Position numbers and translations under genes: made by a program. A model generated the notes under the pieces. The model saw only the letters and a program-made list of their open reading frames with translations. It was not told the origin of the DNA and ran no database searches. Source: Paraburkholderia caledonica NBRC 102488 (GTDB lineage Bacteria > Pseudomonadota > Gammaproteobacteria > Burkholderiales > Burkholderiaceae). Taken from it: 64,000 nt of DNA. This document shows, one piece after another, positions 1-8,847 of this stretch (the stretch's first letter is position 1; each line of letters starts with the position of its first letter). The stretch is taken from contig NZ_BAYE01000002.1 of assembly GCF_000685095.1 (NCBI RefSeq), positions 124,001 through 188,000 on the forward strand, written 5' to 3'.

Positions 1-165
1 GAACGCTTCCGGCGTGGCATGCCAGGGCGCTGATCCATGCGTAGAGCCCTCGGCGTTGCCGCCCAGAGCACGTTGTATTGCTTCAGTAGCTTCGGCGGGT
101 CCACGGGTGCGCAGCAAGGTCATTGCTTCGCGCATCGAGGTCAAAAAACCTTCATCGAGTTTCAT
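1..165 (-). CDS. PHB depolymerase family esterase, N-terminal fragment
   Basis: Only the first 55 codons lie in the window; the gene runs off the left edge. The translation starts MKLDEGFLTSMREAMTLLR and continues RGPAEATEAIQRALGG, the helical N-terminus seen on short extracellular-type PHB depolymerase/LpqC-like esterases of Burkholderiaceae. The catalytic alpha/beta hydrolase part is outside, so the call rests on the N-terminus and on the ribbon-helix-helix gene 44 bp upstream, which commonly precedes this esterase. Role if correct: hydrolysis of short-chain polyhydroxyalkanoate or related esters. Confidence 0.6.
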   Translation of the reverse strand, partial: MKLDEGFLTSMREAMTLLRTRGPAEATEAIQRALGGNAEGSTHGSAPWHATPEAF

Positions 166-209
166 TTGTTTTGTCCGGTAATCGTGTTTGAGTGTCGTGC
201 GTCGGGCAG

Positions 210-635
210 TTAGCGGATTCTGCCGGCGAGCGCCGTCTTGACCGCAGCGGATGCGTGAAACGCTCCGAGCACGACAACGCTGTCAATGGTGGCGAGCGCG
301 AGTTCGGGGGTGACATCGGCAGCAATGCTCGCCAGTCCGAGCACCTGGATCGTGAGACGCTGATGCGCCGCACGCACCGCCTCGAGATCCTCTCGCGAAA
401 AATGCTGTAGCCCGAGCACCAGCGCGCGGCGGCTCACGGTCTCCTGAACAACCTGCGCGTGCAGCGCAAGCTGGTTGCGGATAGCCGTGCGGATCAGGTC
501 GGTCCGGTTGGAATAGAAGCCTTCCTGCACCAGCAGGTCGATTTGCCCCAAGTCAACGGGGCCGAGGTTGATCGTGATTTTTTCCGACTCGCCGCCCTTC
601 GGGCGACTCGCGAGATTCGCTACAGAGTTTTCCAT
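210..635 (-). CDS. CopG/RHH-family transcriptional regulator
   Basis: 141 aa. Residues about 19-55 (EKITINLGPVDLGQIDLLV, then SNRTDLIRTAIRNQL) fit a ribbon-helix-helix fold: one beta strand that reads DNA, then two helices with the typical S-N-R-T-D-L-I-R turn. The C-terminal 85 residues are probably a ligand or oligomerisation part. It is transcribed toward the PHA depolymerase start 44 bp downstream, so the two are likely one operon and this protein may control it. The function of the C-terminal part is not recognised. Confidence 0.75.
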   Translation of the reverse strand: MENSVANLASRPKGGESEKITINLGPVDLGQIDLLVQEGFYSNRTDLIRTAIRNQLALHAQVVQETVSRRALVLGLQHFSREDLEAVRAAHQRLTIQVLGLASIAADVTPELALATIDSVVVLGAFHASAAVKTALAGRIR

Positions 636-843
636 GTTTCCATCCCTTCACCATCCAATGGGATGGTTATAGACTTCTTTTAAGTGCGCCGCAACATGAA
701 AATTGGGGGCCATTACGTTCGTGGCGGCCACGCGCGGTCGTTGCGCGGCGCTGTGTAGACCAGCGTTACGCGCCGCGTTTAGATGATCAGTGGGGAATTT
801 GCTTCGACGTCTTACCCTGCGAAACACGCAGGCCGTGCACGGG

Positions 844-1245
844 TCAACTGAAAAACCGCGCCCAAGCCGCGCGGATGCGCCGCCCGCGATCTTCGAAGAG
901 ATATGAGCCGCCCAGCGCGAACAGACCCGAGACGACGCCCGTCAACACGTGCTCGACGACGGGGATGCGGTAACGACTCGGATGCGAATACGCGTCGCCG
1001 ATCGCTGTCAGGCAGCCGACGACCAGTGCATTGCCGTATCGGTGCGCATAGAGTTTCCTCGCCGGTGTGAAAGTCAGCAGTACGGCGAGCACGCCGGTGA
1101 ATAGTCCCGTCTGCAGTGCAATCGCCCAATGCGCGAGGCTCAGCAGATTGCCCAAACTCCCGGGCATGCACGTCATACATGCGCTGGTCGGCTGCCAGAA
1201 TCGCCGGACGAAGAGCCTGAGTCGTTGCTTCCATTCGACTAACAT
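844..1245 (-). CDS. Small hypothetical inner membrane protein
   Basis: 133 aa. Two or three hydrophobic stretches are visible: about residues 36-58 (LAHWAIALQTGLFTGVLAVL), 73-83 and 100-118 (VLTGVVSGLFALGGSYLF), with a basic C-terminus. A Cys pair CMTC lies at about residues 23-26 before the first membrane span. The frame was chosen over an overlapping longer leftward frame because only this one gives membrane segments. The ribosome binding site is weak (GGAAAC). No family was recognised; it stands alone between the RHH gene and the NmrA-type SDR. Confidence 0.55.
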   Translation of the reverse strand: MLVEWKQRLRLFVRRFWQPTSACMTCMPGSLGNLLSLAHWAIALQTGLFTGVLAVLLTFTPARKLYAHRYGNALVVGCLTAIGDAYSHPSRYRIPVVEHVLTGVVSGLFALGGSYLFEDRGRRIRAAWARFFS

Positions 1246-1562
1246 GATGTGTTTCCGATCGATGCCCCGTCGCGGACGCTAGCTGCCTATCATCGGCACT
1301 CTCTTCACACGTTTTGGCTCCGCCCATTCGCCGGATGAGCAGCAGGCGGCGTACCGCTCATGACGATTCGCTTGCCTGCCGCCGAACTGACACAGTAACC
1401 AGAATACGGCCGAAAGAATATGCCGGGAGGCGGGGGCTCGGTGGCGAACGCGTGTCCATCACATAACGATATGCGCTGTGCGACCGGTTCGCTAACGCGT
1501 TTCGCCACTACCCGCCCCTTCACCGTTCCGCCGCCCACGCATCACTCTCCGTCAACCGCCGA
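1246..1562. other. Intergenic stretch without a supported gene
   Basis: 317 bp between two leftward genes. A 77-codon leftward frame exists but has no ribosome binding site and no recognisable protein features. No strong terminator hairpin or operator was seen. Confidence 0.5.
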
Positions 1563-2435
1563 CTACTGACTCAAGCCAAGCATCTCGTGCACGGCATCAC
1601 GATAGGTCCGCAACGGCCGTCCCAGCATCTTCGAGAGCTCGTCCACTGCATTGTCGCCCGCGCGCATACCGTGGCGCTGGATGCCAGCCATCATCAGGCG
1701 CATGTCGTAGGCCAGCCAGTCGGGCCCATTTCCCGCCAGTTGCTGCTCGAAACCGTCCAGGTCGTCGCCCGCGTAGCGGATTTCGCGCTGCAACGCTTCG
1801 CTCCAGATGCGCGCGACCGAGTCGCCGGTCAACGCTTCAGGGCCGACAACTTCGAGCGTGCGGCCGGGCAGTGCATCGGGTGCGCGGTGCCGCGCCAGCA
1901 GTTCGGCGGCGGCGGTGTCGGCGATGTCCCGCACGTCGACCATGTTCACGCCAGCGTGGCCGATAGGCATCGGATAAATGCCGTGGCTCTCGACGACGGA
2001 TTTGATGCGCTCGTCGTTCTGTATGAAGTAGGCGGGACGCAGGATGGTCGCGGGCATGTCGAGGCTTTGGATCATCCGCTCGACGGTGTGCTTGCCTGTG
2101 AAATGAGGCACATTGGTATAGAGGTCGGCGTGAATCACTGACAGATAGACGATGCGCTCGATGCCCGCATCTCGCGCCAGGTTCAACGTGACGAGTGCCT
2201 GCGTGACTTCATCCGGGACGACCGCGTTGAGCAGAAACAGCGTGCGCACCGACGACAAGGCCGCGCGCATCGAACTCACACTGCTCATGTCCCCGACGAC
2301 TTCCGCCACGCCCGACGGAAGCGCCGTCTTACCCGGCGCTCGAACCAGCGCTTTGACTTCGACGCCGCTTGAAGCGAGGCGCTGGACGATCTGCATACCT
2401 ACGGTGCCCGATGCACCGGTGACGAGAATACTCAT
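1563..2435 (-). CDS. NmrA-like NAD(P)-binding SDR protein
   Basis: 290 aa from the ATG at 2435, chosen because TTGGAG lies 7 bases before it; a TTG four codons upstream is the only longer option. The N-terminus MSILVTGASGTVGMQIVQRL is an atypical-SDR Rossmann fold with a TGxxGxxG glycine motif. The catalytic YxxxK motif of classical SDRs is not obvious, which fits the NmrA/TMR group of NAD(P) sensors or quinone oxidoreductases. It follows the MDR oxidoreductase by 27 bp on the same strand, so the two are probably co-transcribed and controlled by the divergent LysR gene. Substrate unknown. Confidence 0.8.
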   Translation of the reverse strand: MSILVTGASGTVGMQIVQRLASSGVEVKALVRAPGKTALPSGVAEVVGDMSSVSSMRAALSSVRTLFLLNAVVPDEVTQALVTLNLARDAGIERIVYLSVIHADLYTNVPHFTGKHTVERMIQSLDMPATILRPAYFIQNDERIKSVVESHGIYPMPIGHAGVNMVDVRDIADTAAAELLARHRAPDALPGRTLEVVGPEALTGDSVARIWSEALQREIRYAGDDLDGFEQQLAGNGPDWLAYDMRLMMAGIQRHGMRAGDNAVDELSKMLGRPLRTYRDAVHEMLGLSQ

Positions 2436-2462
2436 GATTTGCTCCAATTCTGGAAAGTCGAT

Positions 2463-3395
2463 TTAAAGGAAAAAATCCGCCACGGCTTTGCCGACCTGTG
2501 GCTGGGTCCGATTGCGTTCGATCGCCGTGGGAAGTTCTTCGAAGCGCACGACGGCGCCGACCTTCGACTGCAAACGCCCGTGCGTCACGTCGTCGGCGAT
2601 CTCTTGCAGCCGCGCGGCATCCGGCGTGTTCACGAACCACAAGCCGCGACGGCCGGCCGGTGTGCTCGCCAGAATGTCCGGCGACGCGGTGCTCACGACG
2701 ACCCCATCTGCCGCAAGCACGGACCACGAGCGGGCAAGCACGTCGCCGCCGACATAGTCGAGAACAAGGTCGACGCTGCTTACCGCAGTTTCGAACTGCT
2801 GCTGGTCGTAGGCGATTACGCGGTCCGCGCCGAGGCTACGGACGTAGTCCACATCGCTGTTCAGGGCGGTCGCAAACACCTCGGCGCCGGCCTGATGCGC
2901 GTACTGCACCGCGAATCCGCCCAGACCGCCGGCCGCGCCCTGAATCAGGATGCGCTGTCCGGCACGTATCGGTCCGGCGAAGTTAAGGCTTTGCCACGCG
3001 GCCACCGCTGCGACCGGTAACGCTGCCGCCTCCACGAAGCTCATCGAGTCGGGCATCGTGGCGAGGTTGGCCGCGTTCACCGCCACCAGTTCGGCGTAGG
3101 CGCCCAGCGCGCCCGGCGCACCCATTACGCGGTCGCCTTTGCGCAACCGGGTGACGCCGGGGCCCACTTCTTCCACGACGCCCGCCAGTTCAATGCCGAG
3201 AACGGTCGGCAACTCCAGCGGAAAAGCGTCCCTCACATAACCCTCCCGAACCTTCCAATCCAGTCCATTGACACCGGCCGCATGCACGCGGACGAGAACC
3301 TGGCCCGCTTCCGCCAGCGGTGCGGCGACGGAAGAAATCGTGATGGCGTCGGGGCCGCCGTATCCAGTCAGGACGACTGCGCGAACGTTGTTCAT
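2463..3395 (-). CDS. NADP-dependent MDR oxidoreductase (quinone oxidoreductase-like)
   Basis: 310 aa. The N-terminal GroES-like domain (VVLTGYGGPDAITI, then AAGVNGLDWKVREGY) and the Rossmann domain with GAAGGLGGFAVQYAHQAGA at about residues 154-172 are typical of zinc-free medium-chain dehydrogenases of the quinone oxidoreductase group; zinc-ligand cysteines are missing. It is the first gene of a leftward pair with the NmrA-like gene and diverges from a LysR gene 107 bp away. Its Shine-Dalgarno AAGGAG is part of a 10-bp inverted repeat described separately. Confidence 0.85.
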   Translation of the reverse strand: MNNVRAVVLTGYGGPDAITISSVAAPLAEAGQVLVRVHAAGVNGLDWKVREGYVRDAFPLELPTVLGIELAGVVEEVGPGVTRLRKGDRVMGAPGALGAYAELVAVNAANLATMPDSMSFVEAAALPVAAVAAWQSLNFAGPIRAGQRILIQGAAGGLGGFAVQYAHQAGAEVFATALNSDVDYVRSLGADRVIAYDQQQFETAVSSVDLVLDYVGGDVLARSWSVLAADGVVVSTASPDILASTPAGRRGLWFVNTPDAARLQEIADDVTHGRLQSKVGAVVRFEELPTAIERNRTQPQVGKAVADFFL

Positions 3396-3397
3396 AA

Positions 3398-3447
3398 GAA
3401 ACTCCTTTGAGCGTTTGGTTGGCTACACCCCAACAATAAGGAGTTTC
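3398..3447 (-). promoter_or_regulatory. Inverted repeat that includes the Shine-Dalgarno of the MDR gene
   Basis: Read leftward, GAAACTCCTT (3447-3438) is followed 30 bases later by its exact complement AAGGAGTTTC (3407-3398), which holds the ribosome binding site of the MDR gene. The spacer holds a smaller stem, GTTGG / CCAAC. If transcription starts left of about 3450 the stem is lost; if it starts upstream, the mRNA would hide the Shine-Dalgarno. The dyad could instead be a DNA operator for the divergent LysR protein. Confidence 0.5.
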
Positions 3448-3502
3448 ACATTCAAAACAAAGATCATAAAATAGAGACTAGCCGCATCACTATTGAGACA
3501 CT

Positions 3503-4387
3503 ATGGACCTGAACGCGCTGGACGACTTTCAACTCGTGGCCGCTCACGGCGGTTTTGGCAAAGCGAGCCGCGCCAGCGGCCGTTCCAAAGCCACGCTGTC
3601 GCGCCGCGTCGCCGATCTCGAAGAAGCGTTGGGCGTTCGGCTCATCGAGCGAGGCACTCGTAGTCTGGAGTTGACCGAGGCCGGCCAGTTGCTGCTGACC
3701 CGAACCGAAGGGCCGATGCACGAGGTAGCCGAAGCAGTCGCGGCGGCACGAGACGGGCTCGCCACGCCGCGAGGCCGCCTACGCGTCGCGGCACCGCTAC
3801 TGTTTTCGCAGATGGCGCTCGGGCGGCTCGCCGCTCAGTTCCTTGCCAGCTATCCCGAAGTGCAGCTCGAAGTGGTCGCAGACGACCGCCCCGTCGATCT
3901 CGTCGACGAACATTTCGACGCGGCCATCCGCATCAATCCACATAGCGACAGCACATTGGTCGGCAGGTGCTTCGCCAAGGACCGGCTGGTACTTGCCGCC
4001 GCGCCATCGGTTCAAATGCCGCAGGGCAGCGGCGATAAACCGTTTCCGGTTCCCGCCGTCGTCATGCCGAGCTATCGCGACGGAGATGTCTGGTCTGTCC
4101 GCAATGGTCAATTCACTGTCGAGCCGCAACCTGTTCTACGGCTGTCTTCACTGTTGATGGTTCGCGACGCCATAGCCGCCGGAGCCGGGGCGGCCATGTT
4201 GCCGGAGTCGATCATCGGCGGTCTGCTTGAGGACGGCAAACTGGTGACATGGGGAATCGCGGGCAACGACGTCGAGCTTTGGGTCCTGCACACGTCCCGT
4301 CGTTTGCAGAGCCCCAAAGTGCGGGCCTTCGTGGAGTTCATGTGCAGCCAGTATCCAGAAGGATCGTTCACCATTCCGACAACGTGA
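3503..4387 (+). CDS. LysR-family transcriptional regulator
   Basis: 294 aa. The N-terminal winged helix-turn-helix (MDLNALDDFQLVAAHGGFGK, then SKATLSRRVADLEEALGVRL) is standard LysR, followed from about residue 90 by a substrate-binding domain (RGRLRVAAPLLFSQMALGRL). It belongs to the CrgA/AaeR-like group with the VDEHFDAAIRI segment. It is divergent from the MDR/NmrA pair, its most likely target. The inducer cannot be read from the sequence. Confidence 0.9.
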   Translation: MDLNALDDFQLVAAHGGFGKASRASGRSKATLSRRVADLEEALGVRLIERGTRSLELTEAGQLLLTRTEGPMHEVAEAVAAARDGLATPRGRLRVAAPLLFSQMALGRLAAQFLASYPEVQLEVVADDRPVDLVDEHFDAAIRINPHSDSTLVGRCFAKDRLVLAAAPSVQMPQGSGDKPFPVPAVVMPSYRDGDVWSVRNGQFTVEPQPVLRLSSLLMVRDAIAAGAGAAMLPESIIGGLLEDGKLVTWGIAGNDVELWVLHTSRRLQSPKVRAFVEFMCSQYPEGSFTIPTT

Positions 4388-4537
4388 ATTTGCCCGGGTC
4401 GTTGCCCCGTCGCAGTTAGGCCGGATCCTGGCCGCCCTTACCCGTTGCGGCGAAAATGCAATCCTGAACAAATTGGTTCTGACGCGGCGCATGGCTCGGT
4501 AGGATCGCTTCAAACATGCATCCGACCGACTCAGCCG

Positions 4538-5518
4538 ATGGCGATATACCTCGACGACACGCAACGCAAAGCCATCGCAAGGCTGGCAACGAGTTGGACC
4601 TGGCGCACGCAATGGCCAACGTGGCTACTGATCGTCGCGATTTACGGCGGATGGTTCGGCGTTGCAACCCACGCGCGCGTGCTCGGCATGCCGCTGACCG
4701 CAGCCCTGCTCGCGTTGGTGAGCGCGTGGTACATGTCGCTGCAACACGAACTGCTCCACGGCCACCCGACAGGCTCACCGCGCGTGAACGCATTGTTTGG
4801 CTTCGCGCCGCTGGCCGTGTGGTTTCCGTATCGCGTCTATCGCGAGTCGCATCTTCAGCATCATGACGACCCGCATTTGACGCAGCCCGGGCGCGATCCG
4901 GAGAGCTATTTCGTCGATGCTCGTGTGTGGCACCGCGCAGGCTGGGCAATGCGCGCGCTGCTTACCTGGCGCAATACGTTTGTAGGCCGCCTGGTGGTGG
5001 GACCGGCGTTTGCGATTGCGGCGACCGGCGTCGATGCATTACGCAAGGTGAAGCTCGGCGACTGGCGCGACGTGCCCGCCTGGCTCGCGCACTTGATCGC
5101 ATTGGCCGCGCTCACCGCGTGGCTGCACTACGTGTGCTCTATTCCGGCGTGGGTATTCATCGTCGGCGTGGGGTATGGGTCGATGTCGCTCGGCTCGATT
5201 CGTTCATTCCGCGAGCACCGCACCGCCGACGATTCCGAACATCGCACGGTTTTGAACGAGGCGGCCCTCTTCTGGCGGCTGCTCTTTTTGAATAACAATT
5301 TCCATCTGGTTCATCACGACTTGCCGCATGTGCCGTGGTTCGCGCTGAAAACTGTCTATCAAGCATCCCGCGAACAATACATCGAGCGATCCGGGGGTTT
5401 TCTGGTCGCCGGTTATGGCGAATGGCTCACGCTCCACGCGTTCGCGCCGGCCGAGAACCCGGTGCATGAGGCATCGCGCCGCTTCGAGCCTGTATCGACG
5501 GAAGCCGAACTTACGTAG
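4538..5518 (+). CDS. Membrane fatty acid desaturase
   Basis: 326 aa from the ATG giving MAIYLDDTQRKAIARLA; a longer start at 4445 adds an unconvincing leader. Three histidine clusters are present: HELLH at about residues 70-74, HLQHH at 105-109 and HLVHH near residue 265, the di-iron ligands of membrane desaturases/hydroxylases. Hydrophobic segments flank them (about 28-45, 55-68, 195-230). Stop codons overlap by 8 bp with the convergent LysR gene. Regiospecificity and substrate are not readable; beta-carotene hydroxylase-like activity cannot be excluded. Confidence 0.85.
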   Translation: MAIYLDDTQRKAIARLATSWTWRTQWPTWLLIVAIYGGWFGVATHARVLGMPLTAALLALVSAWYMSLQHELLHGHPTGSPRVNALFGFAPLAVWFPYRVYRESHLQHHDDPHLTQPGRDPESYFVDARVWHRAGWAMRALLTWRNTFVGRLVVGPAFAIAATGVDALRKVKLGDWRDVPAWLAHLIALAALTAWLHYVCSIPAWVFIVGVGYGSMSLGSIRSFREHRTADDSEHRTVLNEAALFWRLLFLNNNFHLVHHDLPHVPWFALKTVYQASREQYIERSGGFLVAGYGEWLTLHAFAPAENPVHEASRRFEPVSTEAELT

Positions 5519-6485
5519 GCAACACGCGGTTCGAAACTCCCAGTCGCTGCTTTGCCCGAGCGCGCGGGGCGCCGCTGCGCGCCGGCGGCACAACATCCGC
5601 GAGCAGTTCGTCATGCAGGCCACGCAAGACTTCCACGAACGCCAAAGCTAGGCGCTCCCGCGGCCTGTGCGGCGGAAACAGCAGATAGGTCTGAAAGCGC
5701 GTGGCCGGCACGAACGGGCGAATGGCGATGTCCGGCCCGGCATAGTCGCGCGCGACGATTGGATGCGCGAGCGTCACGCCCATGCCGTGACGTACCATCT
5801 CGCAGCACATTGCCGTGTATTGCGCCTCGATTGCCAGCACGCGCTGCACGCCCGCGCGCAGGAACACTTCGTCCATCAACGCGCGCGTGCCGTCACCGTG
5901 ACAAAGCGAGATGAACGACTCGCCCTCCAGGTCCTCCGGCTTGATGATGCGTTTTGCCGCGAGCCGATGCGCAGCCGGCATCACGCAAACGGCGGCCACG
6001 TCCGATAGCTGCTCGACCTCGCAATCGGATGCCTCGCTCACGTATACCGCTACGCCCAGGTCGCAAAACTGCGAAGCCGTCCAATGGTTGACCGTGGCCG
6101 ACGTGTTCACATGGAGCGACACGGTCACGTCGGGAAATAGCTCGACAAAGCGTTTGATCGCATGCGGCACCAGCGTCATGCCCGCCGAAGGCATGGCTGC
6201 GATGCGCAAACGTCCGCTGCCGAGGTTGCGAATCTGCGCGGCCGCATTCGCCAACCCCTGCAAGCCGACGAAAGCGCGTTCGACTTCGCGAAAGAACGCC
6301 TCGCCCTCGCTCGTCGGAATCAGGCGCACGCCGCTGCGCTGAAAAAGTTGCAAACCGGTATCGCGCTCCAGTTGCGCGATGAGGCGGCTCACGTTCGGCT
6401 GCGAGGTGAATAGAGCCTTGGCTGCGGCGGTCATCGACCCCGACACCATCACCGCGCGAAACGCCTCGATGTGCTTGAGATTCAT
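5511..6485 (-). CDS. LysR-family transcriptional regulator
   Basis: 324 aa from the ATG giving MNLKHIEAFRAVMVSGSMTA; a longer leader of ten codons is possible. The winged HTH is followed by a ligand domain beginning GSGRLRIAAMPSAGMTLVP. The N-terminal signature resembles the GcvA/octopine-type regulators (OccR/NocR-like) that control amino acid and opine catabolism. It diverges from the ABC transporter/oxidase operon starting at 6643, the obvious target. Confidence 0.9.
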   Translation of the reverse strand: MNLKHIEAFRAVMVSGSMTAAAKALFTSQPNVSRLIAQLERDTGLQLFQRSGVRLIPTSEGEAFFREVERAFVGLQGLANAAAQIRNLGSGRLRIAAMPSAGMTLVPHAIKRFVELFPDVTVSLHVNTSATVNHWTASQFCDLGVAVYVSEASDCEVEQLSDVAAVCVMPAAHRLAAKRIIKPEDLEGESFISLCHGDGTRALMDEVFLRAGVQRVLAIEAQYTAMCCEMVRHGMGVTLAHPIVARDYAGPDIAIRPFVPATRFQTYLLFPPHRPRERLALAFVEVLRGLHDELLADVVPPARSGAPRARAKQRLGVSNRVLPT

Positions 6486-6523
6486 ACGTGTTTTCCCCAG
6501 GCTAGTACGCGCCAATCCATATC

Positions 6524-6537
6524 ATCCATGCATGGAT
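6524..6537. promoter_or_regulatory. 14-bp perfect palindrome in a divergent promoter region
   Basis: ATCCATGCATGGAT sits 38 bp from the LysR start and 105 bp from the transporter start, within the 157-bp divergent region. Position and symmetry fit a regulator site, probably for the adjacent LysR protein, though the match to a T-N11-A LysR box is not clear. Confidence 0.4.
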
Positions 6538-6642
6538 AGGTATTTTATTCGTATTGGACGACATGACCAGCCGGCGCGACACTGCTTTTCACCGACGGGC
6601 AGCGAAGCCCGCCCCCACACATCGGAACTGGAGATCGTCGTC

Positions 6643-7710
6643 ATGAAAAGAGCGTTGCATCGCCGTCTGTCCGCCCCGTCCCACACCGCAATCGCGGCCG
6701 TTTCCTTCGCCTTGAGCCTCGCCGCGCCGCTTCTCGCGCAAGCCGAGACCACTCTTTATGTCGCCAACGTAGGTGGTTCGAACGAGCAGGTCTACCGGCA
6801 AAAAATCATTCCGGCGTTCGAAAAGGCACATAACGTCAAGATCGTCTACGTCGCGGGTAATTCGAGCGATACGCTCGCCAAACTCCAGGCGCAGAAAGGT
6901 CACCAGCAAATCAACGTCGCGGTGATGGACGACGGCCCCATGTATCAGGCGATGCAATTGAATCTGTGCGCAAAGCTCGACGACGCGCCCGTGATGCAGG
7001 ACGTCTACCCGCTCGCGAGGCTCGGCCCCACGGCGATAGGCGTCGGCATGGTCGCAACGGGCATTGGCTACAACGAAGAAGCATTCAAAAAGGCTGGCTT
7101 GCCGCCGCCCGACTCGTGGAAGTCGCTCACGGACAGTCGTATCAAAGGCAAGCTTGGCGTACCGCCGATCACCAACACGTACGGCCTGCACACGCTCGTG
7201 ATGCTCGCGCGTCTGTCCGGCGGCGGCGAGAAAAATATCGATCCGGGCTTTGCCGCAATGACGAAACAGGTCGCGCCGAACGTGCTGTCCTGGGCGCCGA
7301 CGCCCGGCGAGATGGACGGCCATATGCAATCCGGCGACGTGATTCTCGCGCCGTATGGCAGTGGCCGCGCGGTGGCGTTGCAGAACACCGGCTTTCCGCT
7401 GAAATTCATCTACCCGAAGGAAGGCGCGGTCGCGTTGCAGGTAGCGGCGTGCGTCGTCGCCGAGAATGCGCAGCCGCAGTTGTCGCAGCAGTTCGTGCAA
7501 TACCTGTTGAGCCCGGAAGTGCAAACCGTTCAGGCGCAAGGCATCGGTCTCGGCCCGGTCAACAAGACGGTGAAGCTGACGCCGGAAATCGCCGCCCGCG
7601 TGCCCTATGGTCCCGATCAGATCTCGAAGCTGACCTCGATGGACTGGGCGACCATCAACCAGCATCGCACGGAATGGACGGAGCGCTGGAACCGTTCGGT
7701 CGAGCGCTGA
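6643..7710 (+). CDS. ABC transporter periplasmic binding protein (PotD-like)
   Basis: 355 aa from the ATG at 6643, preceded by GGAG at 6630; longer in-frame starts cross the divergent promoter. Residues 1-35 form a signal peptide ending AAPLLAQAE. The mature part starts TTLYVANVGGSNEQVYRQKI, the first strand of a class F (polyamine/iron type) binding protein, and includes YGSGRAVALQNTGFPL. It is the first gene of an operon with the ATPase and both permeases. Ligand unknown; the downstream FAD oxidases suggest an amine, opine or unusual amino acid. Confidence 0.85.
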   Translation: MKRALHRRLSAPSHTAIAAVSFALSLAAPLLAQAETTLYVANVGGSNEQVYRQKIIPAFEKAHNVKIVYVAGNSSDTLAKLQAQKGHQQINVAVMDDGPMYQAMQLNLCAKLDDAPVMQDVYPLARLGPTAIGVGMVATGIGYNEEAFKKAGLPPPDSWKSLTDSRIKGKLGVPPITNTYGLHTLVMLARLSGGGEKNIDPGFAAMTKQVAPNVLSWAPTPGEMDGHMQSGDVILAPYGSGRAVALQNTGFPLKFIYPKEGAVALQVAACVVAENAQPQLSQQFVQYLLSPEVQTVQAQGIGLGPVNKTVKLTPEIAARVPYGPDQISKLTSMDWATINQHRTEWTERWNRSVER

Positions 7711-7767
7711 TGCGCGGCACCGGCAAGTCCCTCGCGCGGCGCGCGATCTGATGAAGGAGCGAGGCGT

Positions 7768-8847
7768 ATGGCCTTCCTGACTCTGCAAGGCATATCGAAA
7801 CGCTACGGCGATTTCACCGCGATCGAGCACATCGATCTGGACGTCGAACGCGGCGAGCTGCTTGCGCTGCTCGGCCCGTCCGGCTGCGGCAAGACCACCA
7901 CGCTGCAGATGGTCGCCGGGTTCGTCTCGCCGACCACCGGCCGCATTCTGCTCGATGGCCGCGACATCACGAACGAGCGTCCTGAGAAGCGCGGCATCGG
8001 CGTCGTGTTCCAGAGCTACGCCCTGTTTCCGCACATGACGGTGGCAGGCAACGTCGGCTTCGGGCTGGAGATGCGCAAGGTCAGGCGCAAGGAGCGCGAA
8101 GAGCGTGTTGCCGAAGCGCTCTCTCTAGTGCGCCTCAAAGGCCTCGGGCATCGCTATCCGAAGGAACTGTCGGGCGGCCAGCGCCAACGCGTCGCGATTG
8201 CACGCGCCATTGCCATGGAACCCGAACTGCTGCTGCTCGACGAGCCGATGTCCAATCTCGACGCCAAGCTGCGCGAAGAGATGCACATCGAACTACGCGC
8301 GATCCAGAAGCGCCTCGGCATCACGACGATTCTGGTCACGCACGACCAGGTCGAGGCGATGACGATGAGCGATCGGATCGCCGTCATGCATCGCGGCGTC
8401 ATTGCGCAACTGAGCACGCCCTACGACGCCTACGAGCGCCCCGCCACGCCCTTCGCGTCCACGTTCCTCGGCCGCACCAACGCGTTCTCCGGCGAGGTGT
8501 TGCGCCGTAATCCACGTTGCGCCGAGGTCGACGTCGCGGGCACGACACTGCATGTGCCGCACGAAGGCCGCCATGTGGACGGCGCAGTGCATGTGTATAT
8601 CCGGCCGGAGAAAGTACACCTTGCCAACGGCGATGCCCGGCTGCGCGGGCGCATCGCGACGCGTGTGTTCGTCGGCAATCAGTGGCTGCTCGAGGTAGAC
8701 ACCGAGCTCGGCAAGCTGCGGGTCGCGCAGCCGAACCACGGTGCGCCGCCACCCGAGGAAGGTCATGAAGTGGGCCTCGCATGGACCGACGACGACCTGC
8801 GCGTGCTGACGCAAGACAGTTCGGAGGGCGCTCATGGCCACGCTTGA
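7768..8847 (+). CDS. ABC transporter ATP-binding protein (PotA-like)
   Basis: 359 aa. Walker A GPSGCGKTTTL at about residues 37-47, Q-loop, signature LSGGQRQRVAIARAI, Walker B LLLLDEPMSNLDAKLRE and switch histidine VTHDQVEAM are all intact. The C-terminal 110 residues form a TOBE domain as in PotA/FbpC/MalK importers. An AAGGAG ribosome site precedes the ATG. It ends inside the start of the next permease (14-bp overlap), showing translational coupling. Confidence 0.95.
   Translation: MAFLTLQGISKRYGDFTAIEHIDLDVERGELLALLGPSGCGKTTTLQMVAGFVSPTTGRILLDGRDITNERPEKRGIGVVFQSYALFPHMTVAGNVGFGLEMRKVRRKEREERVAEALSLVRLKGLGHRYPKELSGGQRQRVAIARAIAMEPELLLLDEPMSNLDAKLREEMHIELRAIQKRLGITTILVTHDQVEAMTMSDRIAVMHRGVIAQLSTPYDAYERPATPFASTFLGRTNAFSGEVLRRNPRCAEVDVAGTTLHVPHEGRHVDGAVHVYIRPEKVHLANGDARLRGRIATRVFVGNQWLLEVDTELGKLRVAQPNHGAPPPEEGHEVGLAWTDDDLRVLTQDSSEGAHGHA

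Noticed and set aside
1305..1538. 77-codon leftward frame in the gap before the NmrA-like gene
   Set aside because: No ribosome site, low-complexity Pro/Gly composition, no known features.
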